A DNA stretch of 64,000 bases. Origin: Tolypothrix tenuis PCC 7101 (GTDB taxonomy: Bacteria; Cyanobacteriota; Cyanobacteriia; Cyanobacteriales; Nostocaceae). The translations under genes and the position numbers were made by a program. The notes under the pieces were generated by a model. That model saw only the letters and a program-made list of their open reading frames with translations, did not search any database and was not told the origin of the DNA. The DNA lies in the NCBI RefSeq assembly GCF_002368295.1, contig NZ_AP018248.1, positions 3,782,767 through 3,846,766 on the forward strand. The letters run 5' to 3'. Positions 45,601 through 54,285 of this stretch are shown one piece after another (the first letter of the stretch is position 1; each line of letters begins with the position of its first letter).

Positions 45601-48600
45601 CTAAGGAACTTCTATAAATGGTGTATGAACCTTGATGGCTTCTGTAGAGGTGTCGGCCACAAAGCTAGGCATGTATTTATAAATCAAAGCTCTGTCTATT
45701 GTTGGGCACTGGATGCCATAATCCTTTATGGCATTCAACGTATCATCTACTTTTAATATCAGAGTTCGATGATGTACTTCCAGAATAGTGCTGCGGTTCT
45801 GGTACACTTTTTCTTGGAAGAAGGAAGTCAAAGGATACAAGGAATTAACAGGTGTTAAAGTGGAGAGCGCATTCAACCAGTTTTTGGGTGAAATTTTTTG
45901 TAAAGGATAGCCTAACTCGTGAATGAACTCAAATATCTCTACATTACTTATTTCATTTTCCCGAGGGACAACAATATTGTAATTACCACCTGTCCGCTTT
46001 GGATCTAGGGAAACAGAGGCTATCAAAGCAGCAACATAGTCAACAGGTACGGGAGTCCAGTATTTTTCGGGCCAATCTGGGTACATACCCATCTGAATGC
46101 AACCTCTAATAAAGCGGTAGAATGTATCATTGAGGTTAGCAAAGCCTGTTTGCCTATGTCCAGAAATAAAACCAGGACGGTAAATAGAGACGGCTAATCC
46201 TTGTTCTCTTGCGGTTTTTACCATACGTTCAGCAACCCATTTTGACCGTATATAGCCACATTCTACGGACATAATTGGTGCGCTGATATCAATATCAAAA
46301 TCTTCAGTAACTTCATTAATACCTAGTAATGAAGTTAATGATCCATAGACAGCGAGAGTTGATAAGTAATGCAATGTTTTGTGGCGATGGTGGGCTGCTA
46401 AGGCAATTATGTTAGCAGTACCATTGACATTTGGCTTTTTAATTGCTGAATAAGGTTTGATGTAATTAGTGTCAGCAGCTACATGATAGATTTGATCAAC
46501 TTCTTCGCCTAGTTTGTCAAATACCACTGATGGTAGTTGCAATTGTGGCTGCTCGATATCTCCAGCGATCGCATATACTTGTGACAACTCTGCTGTTGGC
46601 AACTGATACTTCACAAAGGTGGCAAGGAGCTTTGTCATTGCAACTGTATCGCTTTCAGCTCGCACTATACAGTAAATTTTTTGATATTTACCTTTTTGCA
46701 GCAGTTCATGTAACAGGTGTGCTCCTAGAAAACCTGTTGCACCTGTAATTAATGCACAATCATATTTATTTTGTGGTGTCTGTTGCCAAACAGATGTATT
46801 TAATTGTGGAGAAAGTTTAGCTTCTACTTGTAAGTCAATCTGTTGCTCATCAGCTATATTGTTAATTTTGAGTTTATATTTTTCTAACAGTTTTGCTAAA
46901 TCAGATGGAGTAGGATATTCATAAATTAAGCGAGAAGGAAGAGATACACTAAAATCACGATCAATCGCATATAATACATGGGCTATACAGAGTGAGTTGC
47001 CACCTATATGAAAGAAATTAGTGTCAGGAGTACAACTACCAGTAGGTAGCTGTAAAGCTTGATCAAAAATCGCAGCAATTTTAACAGCGTTATCTATAGT
47101 ATTAGCGATAAAATATGGTGTTTGTGGTAGTTCTGGTAAAGCATTACGGTCTACTTTACTGCGGTTAGGTAGCAAAGGCAATTCATCAATGAAAATAAAC
47201 CGAGCAGGTACCATATAATCTGGTAGTTGTTCCGCAGCAAATCTTTGTAGATGCTTGTCAGTCAAAAACTCTCCAGTTTTAGGAACGATATAGGCAACAA
47301 GCATTGAAATCCCATAGTTTCCTGGTATATTGCTAGTTTCTATTTGTACAGTTTTAATTGCTTTCACTGTGTTTGCCTGTACACCAGGGTGTTGGGCAAG
47401 TACCATTTCAATAGCTTCTAATTCTATCCGCTTGCCTCTTATTTTGACTTGATTATCAGTTCTACCAGCATAATGTAGTAGCCCCAGATGATCAGGATCT
47501 TCATAAACGATATCACCAGTTTTATATATCTTGCCTAAACCAAAGGGGTTATCTATAAAAGAAACATTTGTGATATCTGGTTTGTGGAGGTAGCCTTTAG
47601 CTACTCCTACACCACCTACATATAACTCGCCTTTTTCACCTCTATTACAAAGTTTTAGTTCTTCATCAAGAATGTAGAGTTCTACATTCGGTAATGCGTA
47701 ACCAATGGGTAAATTAATATCCTGGGGCTGAAACTCGTAAATTGTGCAACAAACTGTAATTTCTGTTGGCCCATAAGCATTGAAAAAGCGGGTATGAGGT
47801 GAAATCCATGATTGAGCAAGTGATGCTGGGCAAGTCTTGTTGAGTATTGTATTGATTTTGCCTAACAAAGGTGAAACCCATGCCTTAGCAAGTGATGTGG
47901 GACAAGCTTCACCACCTACTACCACTGTTTGTAAATAAGGCAACTGATCCCGAAACTGAGTGAGCGTTGATAGTACAGAAGGTGGTAGCATCGCCCAATT
48001 TATTTTTTGTCTAGCAATAAAATTTGCCAACGGTTTTCCAGGAAGCATTTGCTCTCTTGCACCCAGAACCAAAGTTGCTCCACCACATAAGGCTGTGACT
48101 ACTTCCCAAATCGCAGCATCAAAGCTAATTGAGGCAAACTGAAGTAAACGTAACCCTGGTTTAATCTCAAAAGTACTACAGCTTGCCAATGCTAAATTTA
48201 GTAAACCCTGATGGGTCAACATTACTCCTTTAGGTACACCAGTAGATCCAGAAGTATAAATAATGTAAGCTAGTTGCTCTGCTTCTACTAATTGAGGTGT
48301 GACGAGAGGTAGAGTTGATTCCTGCCAGACAGAAGGTGTATCTAAAAAACATATATTCCCATCAATACCACTCTGGCGTAATGCGGGCTCAATATCAAAA
48401 GCAAACTTTTGTTGTGTCAAAACAGTATTTAGTTTTGCATCAACAATCATATAACTGAGCCTCTGACGAGGTAAATCTGGATCAAGGGGAACAAAAGCTG
48501 CACCTGCTTTTAAAACTGCATAGATAGCAATAACCATTTCAAAAGAAGGTTCTATACAGAGTCCAATCAAACTGTTAGATGTTAACCAATTTTTGGCTGT

Positions 48601-48771
48601 CAAATATTGATACAAGTGTTCTGCTCTCTGATATAACTCCCCATAAGTCAACTGTTGCTCTTCCAGCACTAATGCAACTTGGTCTGGATATTGTTGACAA
48701 ATAAAATCCAGTAGGGACACTATCGATGAATGAGATTGTAAATATTTTAAATTGTTGTTTTGTACAGACAT
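45601..48771 (-). CDS. NRPS-like adenylation - PCP - thioester reductase protein
   Basis: A 1,056-residue carboxylic-acid-reductase-like megaenzyme. Adenylation domain (about 20-540): LAYIIYTSGSTGVPKGVM (A3), FDAAIWE (A4), NAYGPTE (A5), GELYVGG (A6), YKTGD (A7), GRTDNQVKIRGKRIE (A8) and NRSKVDRNAL (A10). PCP (about 555-630) has Ser593 in FFHIGGNSL for the phosphopantetheine arm. The reductase (about 670-1040) starts ALITGATGFLGAHLLHELL, an NAD(P)H-binding SDR type that releases the tethered acyl group as aldehyde or alcohol. No condensation domain or further module is present. A 24-residue tandem duplication lies just before A5. The substrate is not predictable; a PPTase must act from elsewhere. 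Confidence 0.92.
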   Translation of the reverse strand: MSVQNNNLKYLQSHSSIVSLLDFICQQYPDQVALVLEEQQLTYGELYQRAEHLYQYLTAKNWLTSNSLIGLCIEPSFEMVIAIYAVLKAGAAFVPLDPDLPRQRLSYMIVDAKLNTVLTQQKFAFDIEPALRQSGIDGNICFLDTPSVWQESTLPLVTPQLVEAEQLAYIIYTSGSTGVPKGVMLTHQGLLNLALASCSTFEIKPGLRLLQFASISFDAAIWEVVTALCGGATLVLGAREQMLPGKPLANFIARQKINWAMLPPSVLSTLTQFRDQLPYLQTVVVGGEACPTSLAKAWVSPLLGKINTILNKTCPASLAQSWISPHTRFFNAYGPTEITVCCTIYEFQPQDINLPIGYALPNVELYILDEELKLCNRGEKGELYVGGVGVAKGYLHKPDITNVSFIDNPFGLGKIYKTGDIVYEDPDHLGLLHYAGRTDNQVKIRGKRIELEAIEMVLAQHPGVQANTVKAIKTVQIETSNIPGNYGISMLVAYIVPKTGEFLTDKHLQRFAAEQLPDYMVPARFIFIDELPLLPNRSKVDRNALPELPQTPYFIANTIDNAVKIAAIFDQALQLPTGSCTPDTNFFHIGGNSLCIAHVLYAIDRDFSVSLPSRLIYEYPTPSDLAKLLEKYKLKINNIADEQQIDLQVEAKLSPQLNTSVWQQTPQNKYDCALITGATGFLGAHLLHELLQKGKYQKIYCIVRAESDTVAMTKLLATFVKYQLPTAELSQVYAIAGDIEQPQLQLPSVVFDKLGEEVDQIYHVAADTNYIKPYSAIKKPNVNGTANIIALAAHHRHKTLHYLSTLAVYGSLTSLLGINEVTEDFDIDISAPIMSVECGYIRSKWVAERMVKTAREQGLAVSIYRPGFISGHRQTGFANLNDTFYRFIRGCIQMGMYPDWPEKYWTPVPVDYVAALIASVSLDPKRTGGNYNIVVPRENEISNVEIFEFIHELGYPLQKISPKNWLNALSTLTPVNSLYPLTSFFQEKVYQNRSTILEVHHRTLILKVDDTLNAIKDYGIQCPTIDRALIYKYMPSFVADTSTEAIKVHTPFIEVP
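47798..47906 (-). repeat. 72-bp in-frame tandem duplication inside the adenylation domain
   Basis: GGTGAAATCCATG at 47798 and GGTGAAACCCATG at 47870 begin two related stretches, exactly 72 bp apart. In protein, CPTSLAKAWVSP recurs 24 residues later as CPASLAQSWISP, separated by LLGKINTILNKT. Normal adenylation domains have one such segment before FFNAYGPTE. Confidence 0.85.
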
Positions 48772-49278
48772 ATTTCCTAGTTGAATTAATGATCCTTAAT
48801 TAGTACTACATTCCCTTTGTATGAATGCTGTTTTTCTTAACATCTAATCATTTGATTGATGTCAAGCAGCTTTAGCTATTTATTGCTCGAAGATATAAAT
48901 ACTCTTAATTAAGAAATTATTTTTTTAGTTACTATTAAAATATTTTCATGTATATCTAATGTTGATGATTTTAATAACATTAATATAGTCTCTAAATAGA
49001 TTATGGCATACACTTTATTAAAATAAATGGTGTTAATTCAATCTTCATTAAGAAACCAAAACCAGCTTTTTTAATTATTGATTTATAAGTAATTTCACTA
49101 CTTATTCTGTTTTTTTAAGAGTAACTACTGAGATAATTTATATATTTTTTAATTTTTTGTAGAAATGAATATGTATCTGCTCAATAATTTCATTGAATCG
49201 AGATGAGCGGATGAAAAAATATCTGGGCTTTTGTCCTAGGATTCATGGTTATCGGTGGGATCAGTGTAATCTGCGATC
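48772..49278. other. Very AT-rich intergenic region upstream of the NRPS-like gene
   Basis: No gene seen. It contains TCAAGCAGCTTTAGCTAT at about 48862, an 18-base match to a site near 54110. The last part (49205 onward) may hold further decayed coding sequence of the M48 remnant. Confidence 0.4.
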
Positions 49279-49496
49279 GCTTTAGACACAGAAAATCCCC
49301 AGAGACAAGAACGACAAATTACATGGTTGCACCAAATTCAGCCTGTTGAGGTCAAGGTATTGTAGATGCTTGCGCTCACACTGTCTTAATAGATAACAAA
49401 GTAATACCACCAGCAGCCGATTTGCTGAGAGCGATCGCCATGACCTTAGACTGTCCCATACCACCATTTTTAAATTCGCGGTGTTTCCACAGCTAA
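49279..49496 (+). pseudogene. M48-type metalloprotease C-terminal remnant, frameshifted
   Basis: Frame 1 (49279-49361) reads ALDTENPQRQERQITWLHQI then QPVEVKVL before a TAG. Shifting frame at 49362 continues as VDACAHTVLIDNKVIPPAAD then LLRAIAMTLDCPIPPFL. This resembles the TerB-like C-terminal tail that follows the protease domain of many cyanobacterial and proteobacterial M48 peptidases. No HEXXH domain remains upstream. The family assignment rests on memory of this tail and is moderate. Confidence 0.6.
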
Positions 49497-49603
49497 ACCA
49501 TCTAATGTCAAGCCGTGATTGGGAGTTGGAAGGGAGACAAAGTCAGACCAGCACTGCGGGAGACTTGCTTTCCCTGAAGGGAAAATTTTTGACTTTTGAG
49601 TAC

Positions 49604-49623
49604 AGACGCGATTAATCGCGTCT
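49604..49623. repeat. Perfect 20-bp palindrome AGACGCGATTAATCGCGTCT
   Basis: A dispersed palindrome type of Nostoc-like genomes, surrounded by TTTTGAGTAC and CTTTGACCC. The neighbourhood 49497-49955 holds only such repeat scraps and the upstream region of the next gene. Confidence 0.75.
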
Positions 49624-49955
49624 CTTTGACCCTTGAGCAAATATTAACCGCACAACTCAAAATATCAATCCCATCACCAGATTTTTTCCTGAAGAATTTG
49701 TTGGGAACTGGATTCAGGTAAACTAGCGTCATGGGCGGAAGAACAAGTTAATAGTGAAGACTGTTCAGGAGTGCAATTAATTTTAGTTTTTTACTCAGCA
49801 CTCATGACTCAACACTCAAAACTGTTTCGCTGAGAGGTGAGTTATTAACTTAAAACTCTTCCAGACAGCTTTGCTTGCTACCGTATAGTTCCCCTTTTCA
49901 TTCTGGGGTGAGGTAGTTAACAATGGGTTGAATGTGTTTCAAATGATTCAACTTT

Positions 49956-50210
49956 ATGCCTAGAACACCGAATGAATACGCAGTACATCTTCTATTAGAA
50001 AGTGGTCACCGCGAAGAAGTACGTTTCCCTACGATTCAAGAGTTCCAGAAGTGGTATAGTGGCGAACTTGTTCCCAAGGCAGCCTCTAATGACTTTATTA
50101 GCGTGCCGATCAAGAATATTCAAGGGGAGTATATGGTAGTACGCCCATCTCGGGTTGTCGCAATTCGAGTAGAACCAATTTTTAGTTCTAGTGTTGAAAG
50201 ATTTAGCTAA
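49956..50210 (+). CDS. Small conserved-looking hypothetical protein upstream of mltA
   Basis: 84 residues: MPRTPNEYAVHLLLESGHRE, then FPTIQEFQKWYSG and a C-terminal IKNIQGEYMVVRPSRVVAIR. No signal peptide or membrane segment. Its TAA is immediately followed by the ATG of mltA with no spacer, so the two are translationally coupled. I do not know a function; the basic, beta-rich look could suit a small regulatory or binding protein. Confidence 0.75.
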   Translation: MPRTPNEYAVHLLLESGHREEVRFPTIQEFQKWYSGELVPKAASNDFISVPIKNIQGEYMVVRPSRVVAIRVEPIFSSSVERFS

Positions 50211-51470
50211 ATGAACAGAAAAACCCTTGCTTTGCTTTCTTTAAGTCTAGGAATTACATTTTTAAATACATTTTGGTCAGCTGTGGCTCAGATTCCTATT
50301 TACCCACCGCCAGAACAGACTCCGCCAGCGATACCCATCCCAGTACCGCCAATCACTCCCGAAATTGAACCACCACTTAAACCGATAGACTTAGAAAGCA
50401 ATTGTACCCCTAGCTCTGCTTGTTTGGGTTGGGATGAGCAAATTTGGGGTAGCAGGGTGAAACGCGGCGATCGCAAAGCGCTGTTAGCAGCCATTGATAA
50501 CAGCTTAAGTTATTTAGAAAAAGATAAGGCGATCGCTGCTTATCAACAATATCCAATTAAAGAAATTACCTTAGATCGGGTACGTCGGAGTTTAATTCGC
50601 TTCCGTCAGTTGGTGGTTAAATCTAAGTCACCAGCGCAACTGCAAGCTGCTGTGCAGCGAGAGTTTACCTTGTACCAATCTATAGGGAATGACGGCAAGG
50701 GTACTGTTAAATTTACTGCTTACTACGAGCCTGTTTATCAAGCTAGCCGCGTCAAAACTGCTGAATACAAGTATCCCCTTTATCGTCTACCACCTGATTT
50801 TGATAAATGGGCTAAACCCCACCCAAAAAGAATTGATTTAGAAGGAAAAGACGGATTACTTGGCGATAAAAGCCAGTTAAAAGGTTTAGAACTTTTGTGG
50901 TTCCGCGATCGCCTCGATGCATACATGGTTCATATCCAAGGTTCTGCCCAAATTCAATTAGCTGATGGTAAAAAAACCTCTATTGGTTATGCAGGTGGCA
51001 CAGATTACCCTTGGACAAGTATTGGTAGAGAACTGGCAAAAGATGGCAAATTGCCCCTTGATGGATTAACTATGCCGCGTTTAATCCAGTTTTTTAATCA
51101 AAATCCCCAAGAATTGAGTAATTATCTGCCTCGCTGGGAGCGATTTGTCTTCTTTAAAGAAACTAGTGGTGGTGCAGCCACAGGTAGTATTAATGTCCCC
51201 GTGACAGCAGAACGTTCCATTGCTACCGATAAATCCCTGATGCCTCCAGGCGCGCTAGCCTTGATTACTGCTTCTATTCCTTATCCTAATAACTCAGGTA
51301 GCTTAGAATATCGTAGAGTTAACCGCTTTGTCCTAGATCAAGACACAGGTAGCGCCATCAAAGGCCCAGGAAGGGTAGATTATTTCATGGGAACTGGCAA
51401 ATTAGCAGGCGATCGCGCCGGTATCACAGGCGGTAACGGCTCATTATATTATTTACTTTTAAAAGAATAG
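50211..51470 (+). CDS. mltA: Membrane-bound lytic murein transglycosylase A
   Basis: Peptidoglycan-cleaving enzyme, 419 residues, making 1,6-anhydromuropeptides in the periplasm. The signal peptide is LLSLSLGITFLNTFWSAVAQ; there is no lipobox cysteine, so it is probably soluble or loosely attached. It is followed by a proline-rich stretch (about 28-60). The MltA core includes GTVKFTAYYEPVYQASR, LELLWFRDRLDAYMVHIQGS and IGYAGGTDYPWTSIGREL. The C-terminal 3D domain has RVNRFVLDQDTGSAIKGPGR and VDYFMGTG, matching the catalytic aspartate region of E. coli MltA. It is coupled to the 84-residue gene upstream. A heptamer-repeat run follows. Confidence 0.93.
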   Translation: MNRKTLALLSLSLGITFLNTFWSAVAQIPIYPPPEQTPPAIPIPVPPITPEIEPPLKPIDLESNCTPSSACLGWDEQIWGSRVKRGDRKALLAAIDNSLSYLEKDKAIAAYQQYPIKEITLDRVRRSLIRFRQLVVKSKSPAQLQAAVQREFTLYQSIGNDGKGTVKFTAYYEPVYQASRVKTAEYKYPLYRLPPDFDKWAKPHPKRIDLEGKDGLLGDKSQLKGLELLWFRDRLDAYMVHIQGSAQIQLADGKKTSIGYAGGTDYPWTSIGRELAKDGKLPLDGLTMPRLIQFFNQNPQELSNYLPRWERFVFFKETSGGAATGSINVPVTAERSIATDKSLMPPGALALITASIPYPNNSGSLEYRRVNRFVLDQDTGSAIKGPGRVDYFMGTGKLAGDRAGITGGNGSLYYLLLKE

Positions 51471-51473
51471 ATA

Positions 51474-51588
51474 TTGGGCATGGGGCATTGGGCATGGGGC
51501 ATTGGGCATGGGTAATAGAAATTTGTCTCCCAGCCCCCAATCCCCAGTCCCCAGTCCCCAATCCCCAATCCCCAGTCCCCAATCCCTA
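51474..51588. repeat. Heptamer repeats between convergent genes
   Basis: GGGCATG/GGGCATT units followed by CCCCAAT/CCCCAGT units. The last unit abuts the stop codon of the minus-strand DUF5895 gene. Confidence 0.85.
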
Positions 51589-52455
51589 ATACGGCGGATA
51601 ACCAAAATCATCCTCATCCGCGTAAATATAAGAACTAGAAACACCTGCCATCTCTACCTTAGGTGTTTCTATTTTCACAGCTTCCTTACCAAACTCTTTG
51701 TGGTCTTCAAAAGACTTGCAAATTATTGCAGACTCAGGCGAATCGGAAGCTATTAAATATTGTGTTAATGTCCCAATTGTTGGATGTTTAAAATCTACAG
51801 TAGAAGCCACCAGGACTGTATTTGGTTCAATGCCTCTTTCTTCACATTCAATTATCGGCGAAAAAATACCGTGAGCGTGGAATAACGGGCCTTTTGGCGT
51901 TAGGGGTTGCTTTCTGTAACCAGCATAAGCCTTTTCTAATTCAGCCACAAAACCACTTACAACTTTACCTTGTTGATATTCACAGTAAGTTTTAGCAAAA
52001 CTTGCCCCAGCTGCACCATTAAGAGTTAATTGTAATGGTGTGTCATGTAGGAATTTTTTATCCTCACCTACTATAAAAATTAGGTAGCGAGTAAAAGTTT
52101 TAAATTTAAGTTTATCTGCTAAAAAAGCATCATAATTCTCTTTAAGTGTACCCAACTTCAGACCTGTTTCCCGGTCTTTGACAGACAATGGCCCCCGTCG
52201 CACAATTACTAAATTGGGGGTAGGAGTGATAAATATAGTTTCCACTCCAGAGCTAAATTCATGCTCTACCTGTTGCCAATTATCGTCTGGCTGAAAGCCT
52301 ACAGCTTGGGCATTATCGAGCTTAATCGCCAAACCGTAAGATTGAATACCATCTGTGCCATACCGAGGATTAATCATCTGACACCAGGGGATGACTTGAG
52401 AAGGCGGTGCATTAAATTTCTCGTCCTCAAAGTCGAACTTAGCAGATGCTTTCAT
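51586..52455 (-). CDS. DUF5895 domain protein
   Basis: A 289-residue cyanobacterial protein of the DUF5895 type. Recognisable parts are FNAPPSQVIPWCQMINPRYG near the N-terminus, VETIFITPTPNLVIVRRGPL, LLGTLKENYDAF-like LKLGTLKENYDAF, LQLTLNGAAGASFAKTYCEY and FSPIIECEERGIEPNT. The C-terminus is acidic and tyrosine-rich (YIYADEDDFGYPPY). No signal peptide. The function is unknown; paralogues occur in many copies in multicellular cyanobacteria, sometimes near plasmid or phage-like regions. Confidence 0.8.
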   Translation of the reverse strand: MKASAKFDFEDEKFNAPPSQVIPWCQMINPRYGTDGIQSYGLAIKLDNAQAVGFQPDDNWQQVEHEFSSGVETIFITPTPNLVIVRRGPLSVKDRETGLKLGTLKENYDAFLADKLKFKTFTRYLIFIVGEDKKFLHDTPLQLTLNGAAGASFAKTYCEYQQGKVVSGFVAELEKAYAGYRKQPLTPKGPLFHAHGIFSPIIECEERGIEPNTVLVASTVDFKHPTIGTLTQYLIASDSPESAIICKSFEDHKEFGKEAVKIETPKVEMAGVSSSYIYADEDDFGYPPY

Positions 52456-52870
52456 CGTTTTAGGCTATCGAAGTGTTTTGCTAAATAAGTGTATCAGCAG
52501 TCAACAGGAAAGAGTCAAGAGTTAAAGCCCAAGGGTCAAATCTTTAACTACTTTTATACTTTGGCTACTAATAATACTTTTGTACCACCTATCTAGTATA
52601 TCGAGTCAATTCTCAAGTTTAATTCTTGCAGCAGTTCTTGAGGATGTGTGGCTACAAATTACTGCGTATTTACGAATTAAAATACAAAATTCGCTAAAAT
52701 CTGCTGATTATTAACCATAAAAACTCCATCCCCTTGAGGTTGGAGTTTCTGGACATAGGGAATGGGGCATCATGGGCAAGAAGTTCCCAATGCCCAATGC
52801 CCTAAGTGGCGGAGCAGCTATTCCTCTCTACTCACAAGGGGATGAAGTTTCCCGCCGCTTTCTATGAACT
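52456..52870. other. Intergenic region without gene
   Basis: Holds an AGTCAAGAGTTAAAG repeat piece, the hairpin at 52721-52748 and a short GGGCAT/CCCAATG repeat. No open frame worth reporting. Confidence 0.5.
52721..52748 (-). terminator. Hairpin downstream of the EamA transporter gene
   Basis: AAACTCCA..TGGAGTTT with a GC-rich loop, 123 bases beyond the transporter stop. The minus-strand side continues TTATGG, so the T-tract is short. Confidence 0.5.
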
Positions 52871-53938
52871 TTAGGGTAAAACTTCTGGCTCAGATTCTCT
52901 CACGGCTAAAGTAACAGGGCTAAGTTTCTGAGCATTAGATGCTTCTAAAATAGGTTGCTGATTTGCTGTTGCTTCAGCCAGAGTAACTTTTTTGCTGACT
53001 GCTAAATTATCGCGCTGGTTGATGAGATAAATACTAATTAAAGTTAAGAAAACTCCCATCCACTGTAAGGGACTGAGGACTTCTGAGAGGAAGAGATTAC
53101 CAAAAAGTAGCGCAAAAATTGGTGTTAGGAAGGTAAGAGAACTGAGACTGGTGAGATTACCACTAGAAGCGAAGTAGAAAAATAATCCGTAAGCGATCGC
53201 ACTACCAAATATTGTGGCATAACCCAATGCCAGCCAATCGGATGTAGCAAGATTTTGCCATTGCTGGGATTCTACAACTGATGACACCCCCCATAATGGC
53301 AATCCACCGATAATCATGTGCCATCCTGTAGCTACTACGGGATCTGCATAGCGACAGACAAACCGAATCAATACTGTTCCTACCGCCATTGATAACGCAG
53401 CTAGCAACATTAACCACTCACCGCTAGCAAATAACTGTTGCCAATTACCGATTGTGACATTTACACCAGAACCCAGAAGATGGAAAATCAACTCATCGGG
53501 CAAGCCAATTAAACTGATACCAGAAACTCCCAATCCTAACCCCAGCCATCCCCAAAAACCAATCCGTTCTTGAAATAGCCACAACGACAGTAAAGCTACA
53601 GCCAAGGGTTGAGAATCAATCATCACAGATCCCAATCCGGCGCTAGTTCTCACTAGTCCCTCTGCCAAAAACCCTTGAAAAAGAGTTCCATCGATTAAAG
53701 CAAATAAGGTAATCCATAACCATGCACCCCATCCCTTGGGTTGGGATCTACCCATCAACGCTGCTGCTACGAGAATTAATATCCCAGCTGGTAGCAAGCG
53801 CACTCCTGCCATAAATAGTGGTGTGGTATGGGGTATCACTCCTTTCATTGCTACCATTGCCGTACCCCATAAGAAAAAGGGAGCAATGAGTAGTAAGTAA
53901 GCTAAGGGAAATCGAGATGCACTGATTTTCAGATGCAT
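52871..53938 (-). CDS. DMT superfamily (EamA) transporter
   Basis: A 355-residue inner-membrane transporter with ten predicted helices in two EamA halves. The first begins LLLIAPFFLWGTAMVAMKGV and includes IDGTLFQGFLAEGLVRTSAG; the second carries YATIFGSAIAYGLFFYFASS, SLSSLTFLTPIFALLFG and ISIYLINQR. Families of this kind export amino acids, nucleotides or other metabolites; the substrate cannot be inferred. The C-terminal 40 residues are hydrophilic. It is monocistronic between hairpins. Confidence 0.9.
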   Translation of the reverse strand: MHLKISASRFPLAYLLLIAPFFLWGTAMVAMKGVIPHTTPLFMAGVRLLPAGILILVAAALMGRSQPKGWGAWLWITLFALIDGTLFQGFLAEGLVRTSAGLGSVMIDSQPLAVALLSLWLFQERIGFWGWLGLGLGVSGISLIGLPDELIFHLLGSGVNVTIGNWQQLFASGEWLMLLAALSMAVGTVLIRFVCRYADPVVATGWHMIIGGLPLWGVSSVVESQQWQNLATSDWLALGYATIFGSAIAYGLFFYFASSGNLTSLSSLTFLTPIFALLFGNLFLSEVLSPLQWMGVFLTLISIYLINQRDNLAVSKKVTLAEATANQQPILEASNAQKLSPVTLAVRESEPEVLP

Positions 53939-54285
53939 GGTTTTGCTGATGCCTAGATTTACAGATGCAAAATTGCTTTAACTAATTTTACCTAATTATG
54001 TCTTTTTGTGAAGGAAACAATACTCATACCTAAATTTTGGATTTTGCCAATTTGCAAAAAAATAAGGGCTTGTGCCCTTTTGTGCGAAATTTCATCTCTA
54101 AAATCTCAAGCAGCTTTAGCTATGATTTGGCCTGAAATTAATTGATGAACAAGAGAAAACGTGAAATGAAACTAATTCCATCTTCTTGATTGGTGATTGG
54201 GCGATGAATTTTGCAATTTTGAATTAGCAATTATGAAAATGCGAGTACGTCGTTATTAGAGAAGGGTTTGAGGATTGGTGAATTT
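53939..54285. other. Intergenic region between EamA transporter and response regulator
   Basis: Contains the response-regulator terminator (54056-54079) and TCAAGCAGCTTTAGCTAT near 54110, which also occurs near 48862. No gene. Confidence 0.5.
54056..54079 (-). terminator. Terminator of the response-regulator gene
   Basis: On the minus strand AAGGGC-ACAA-GCCCTT is followed by ATTTTTTT. It lies about 207 bases beyond the stop at 54286. Confidence 0.65.

Noticed and set aside
49282..49732. Two minus-strand ORFs in the M48-remnant region
   Set aside because: They lie opposite a recognisable plus-strand coding remnant and contain palindromic repeat sequence.
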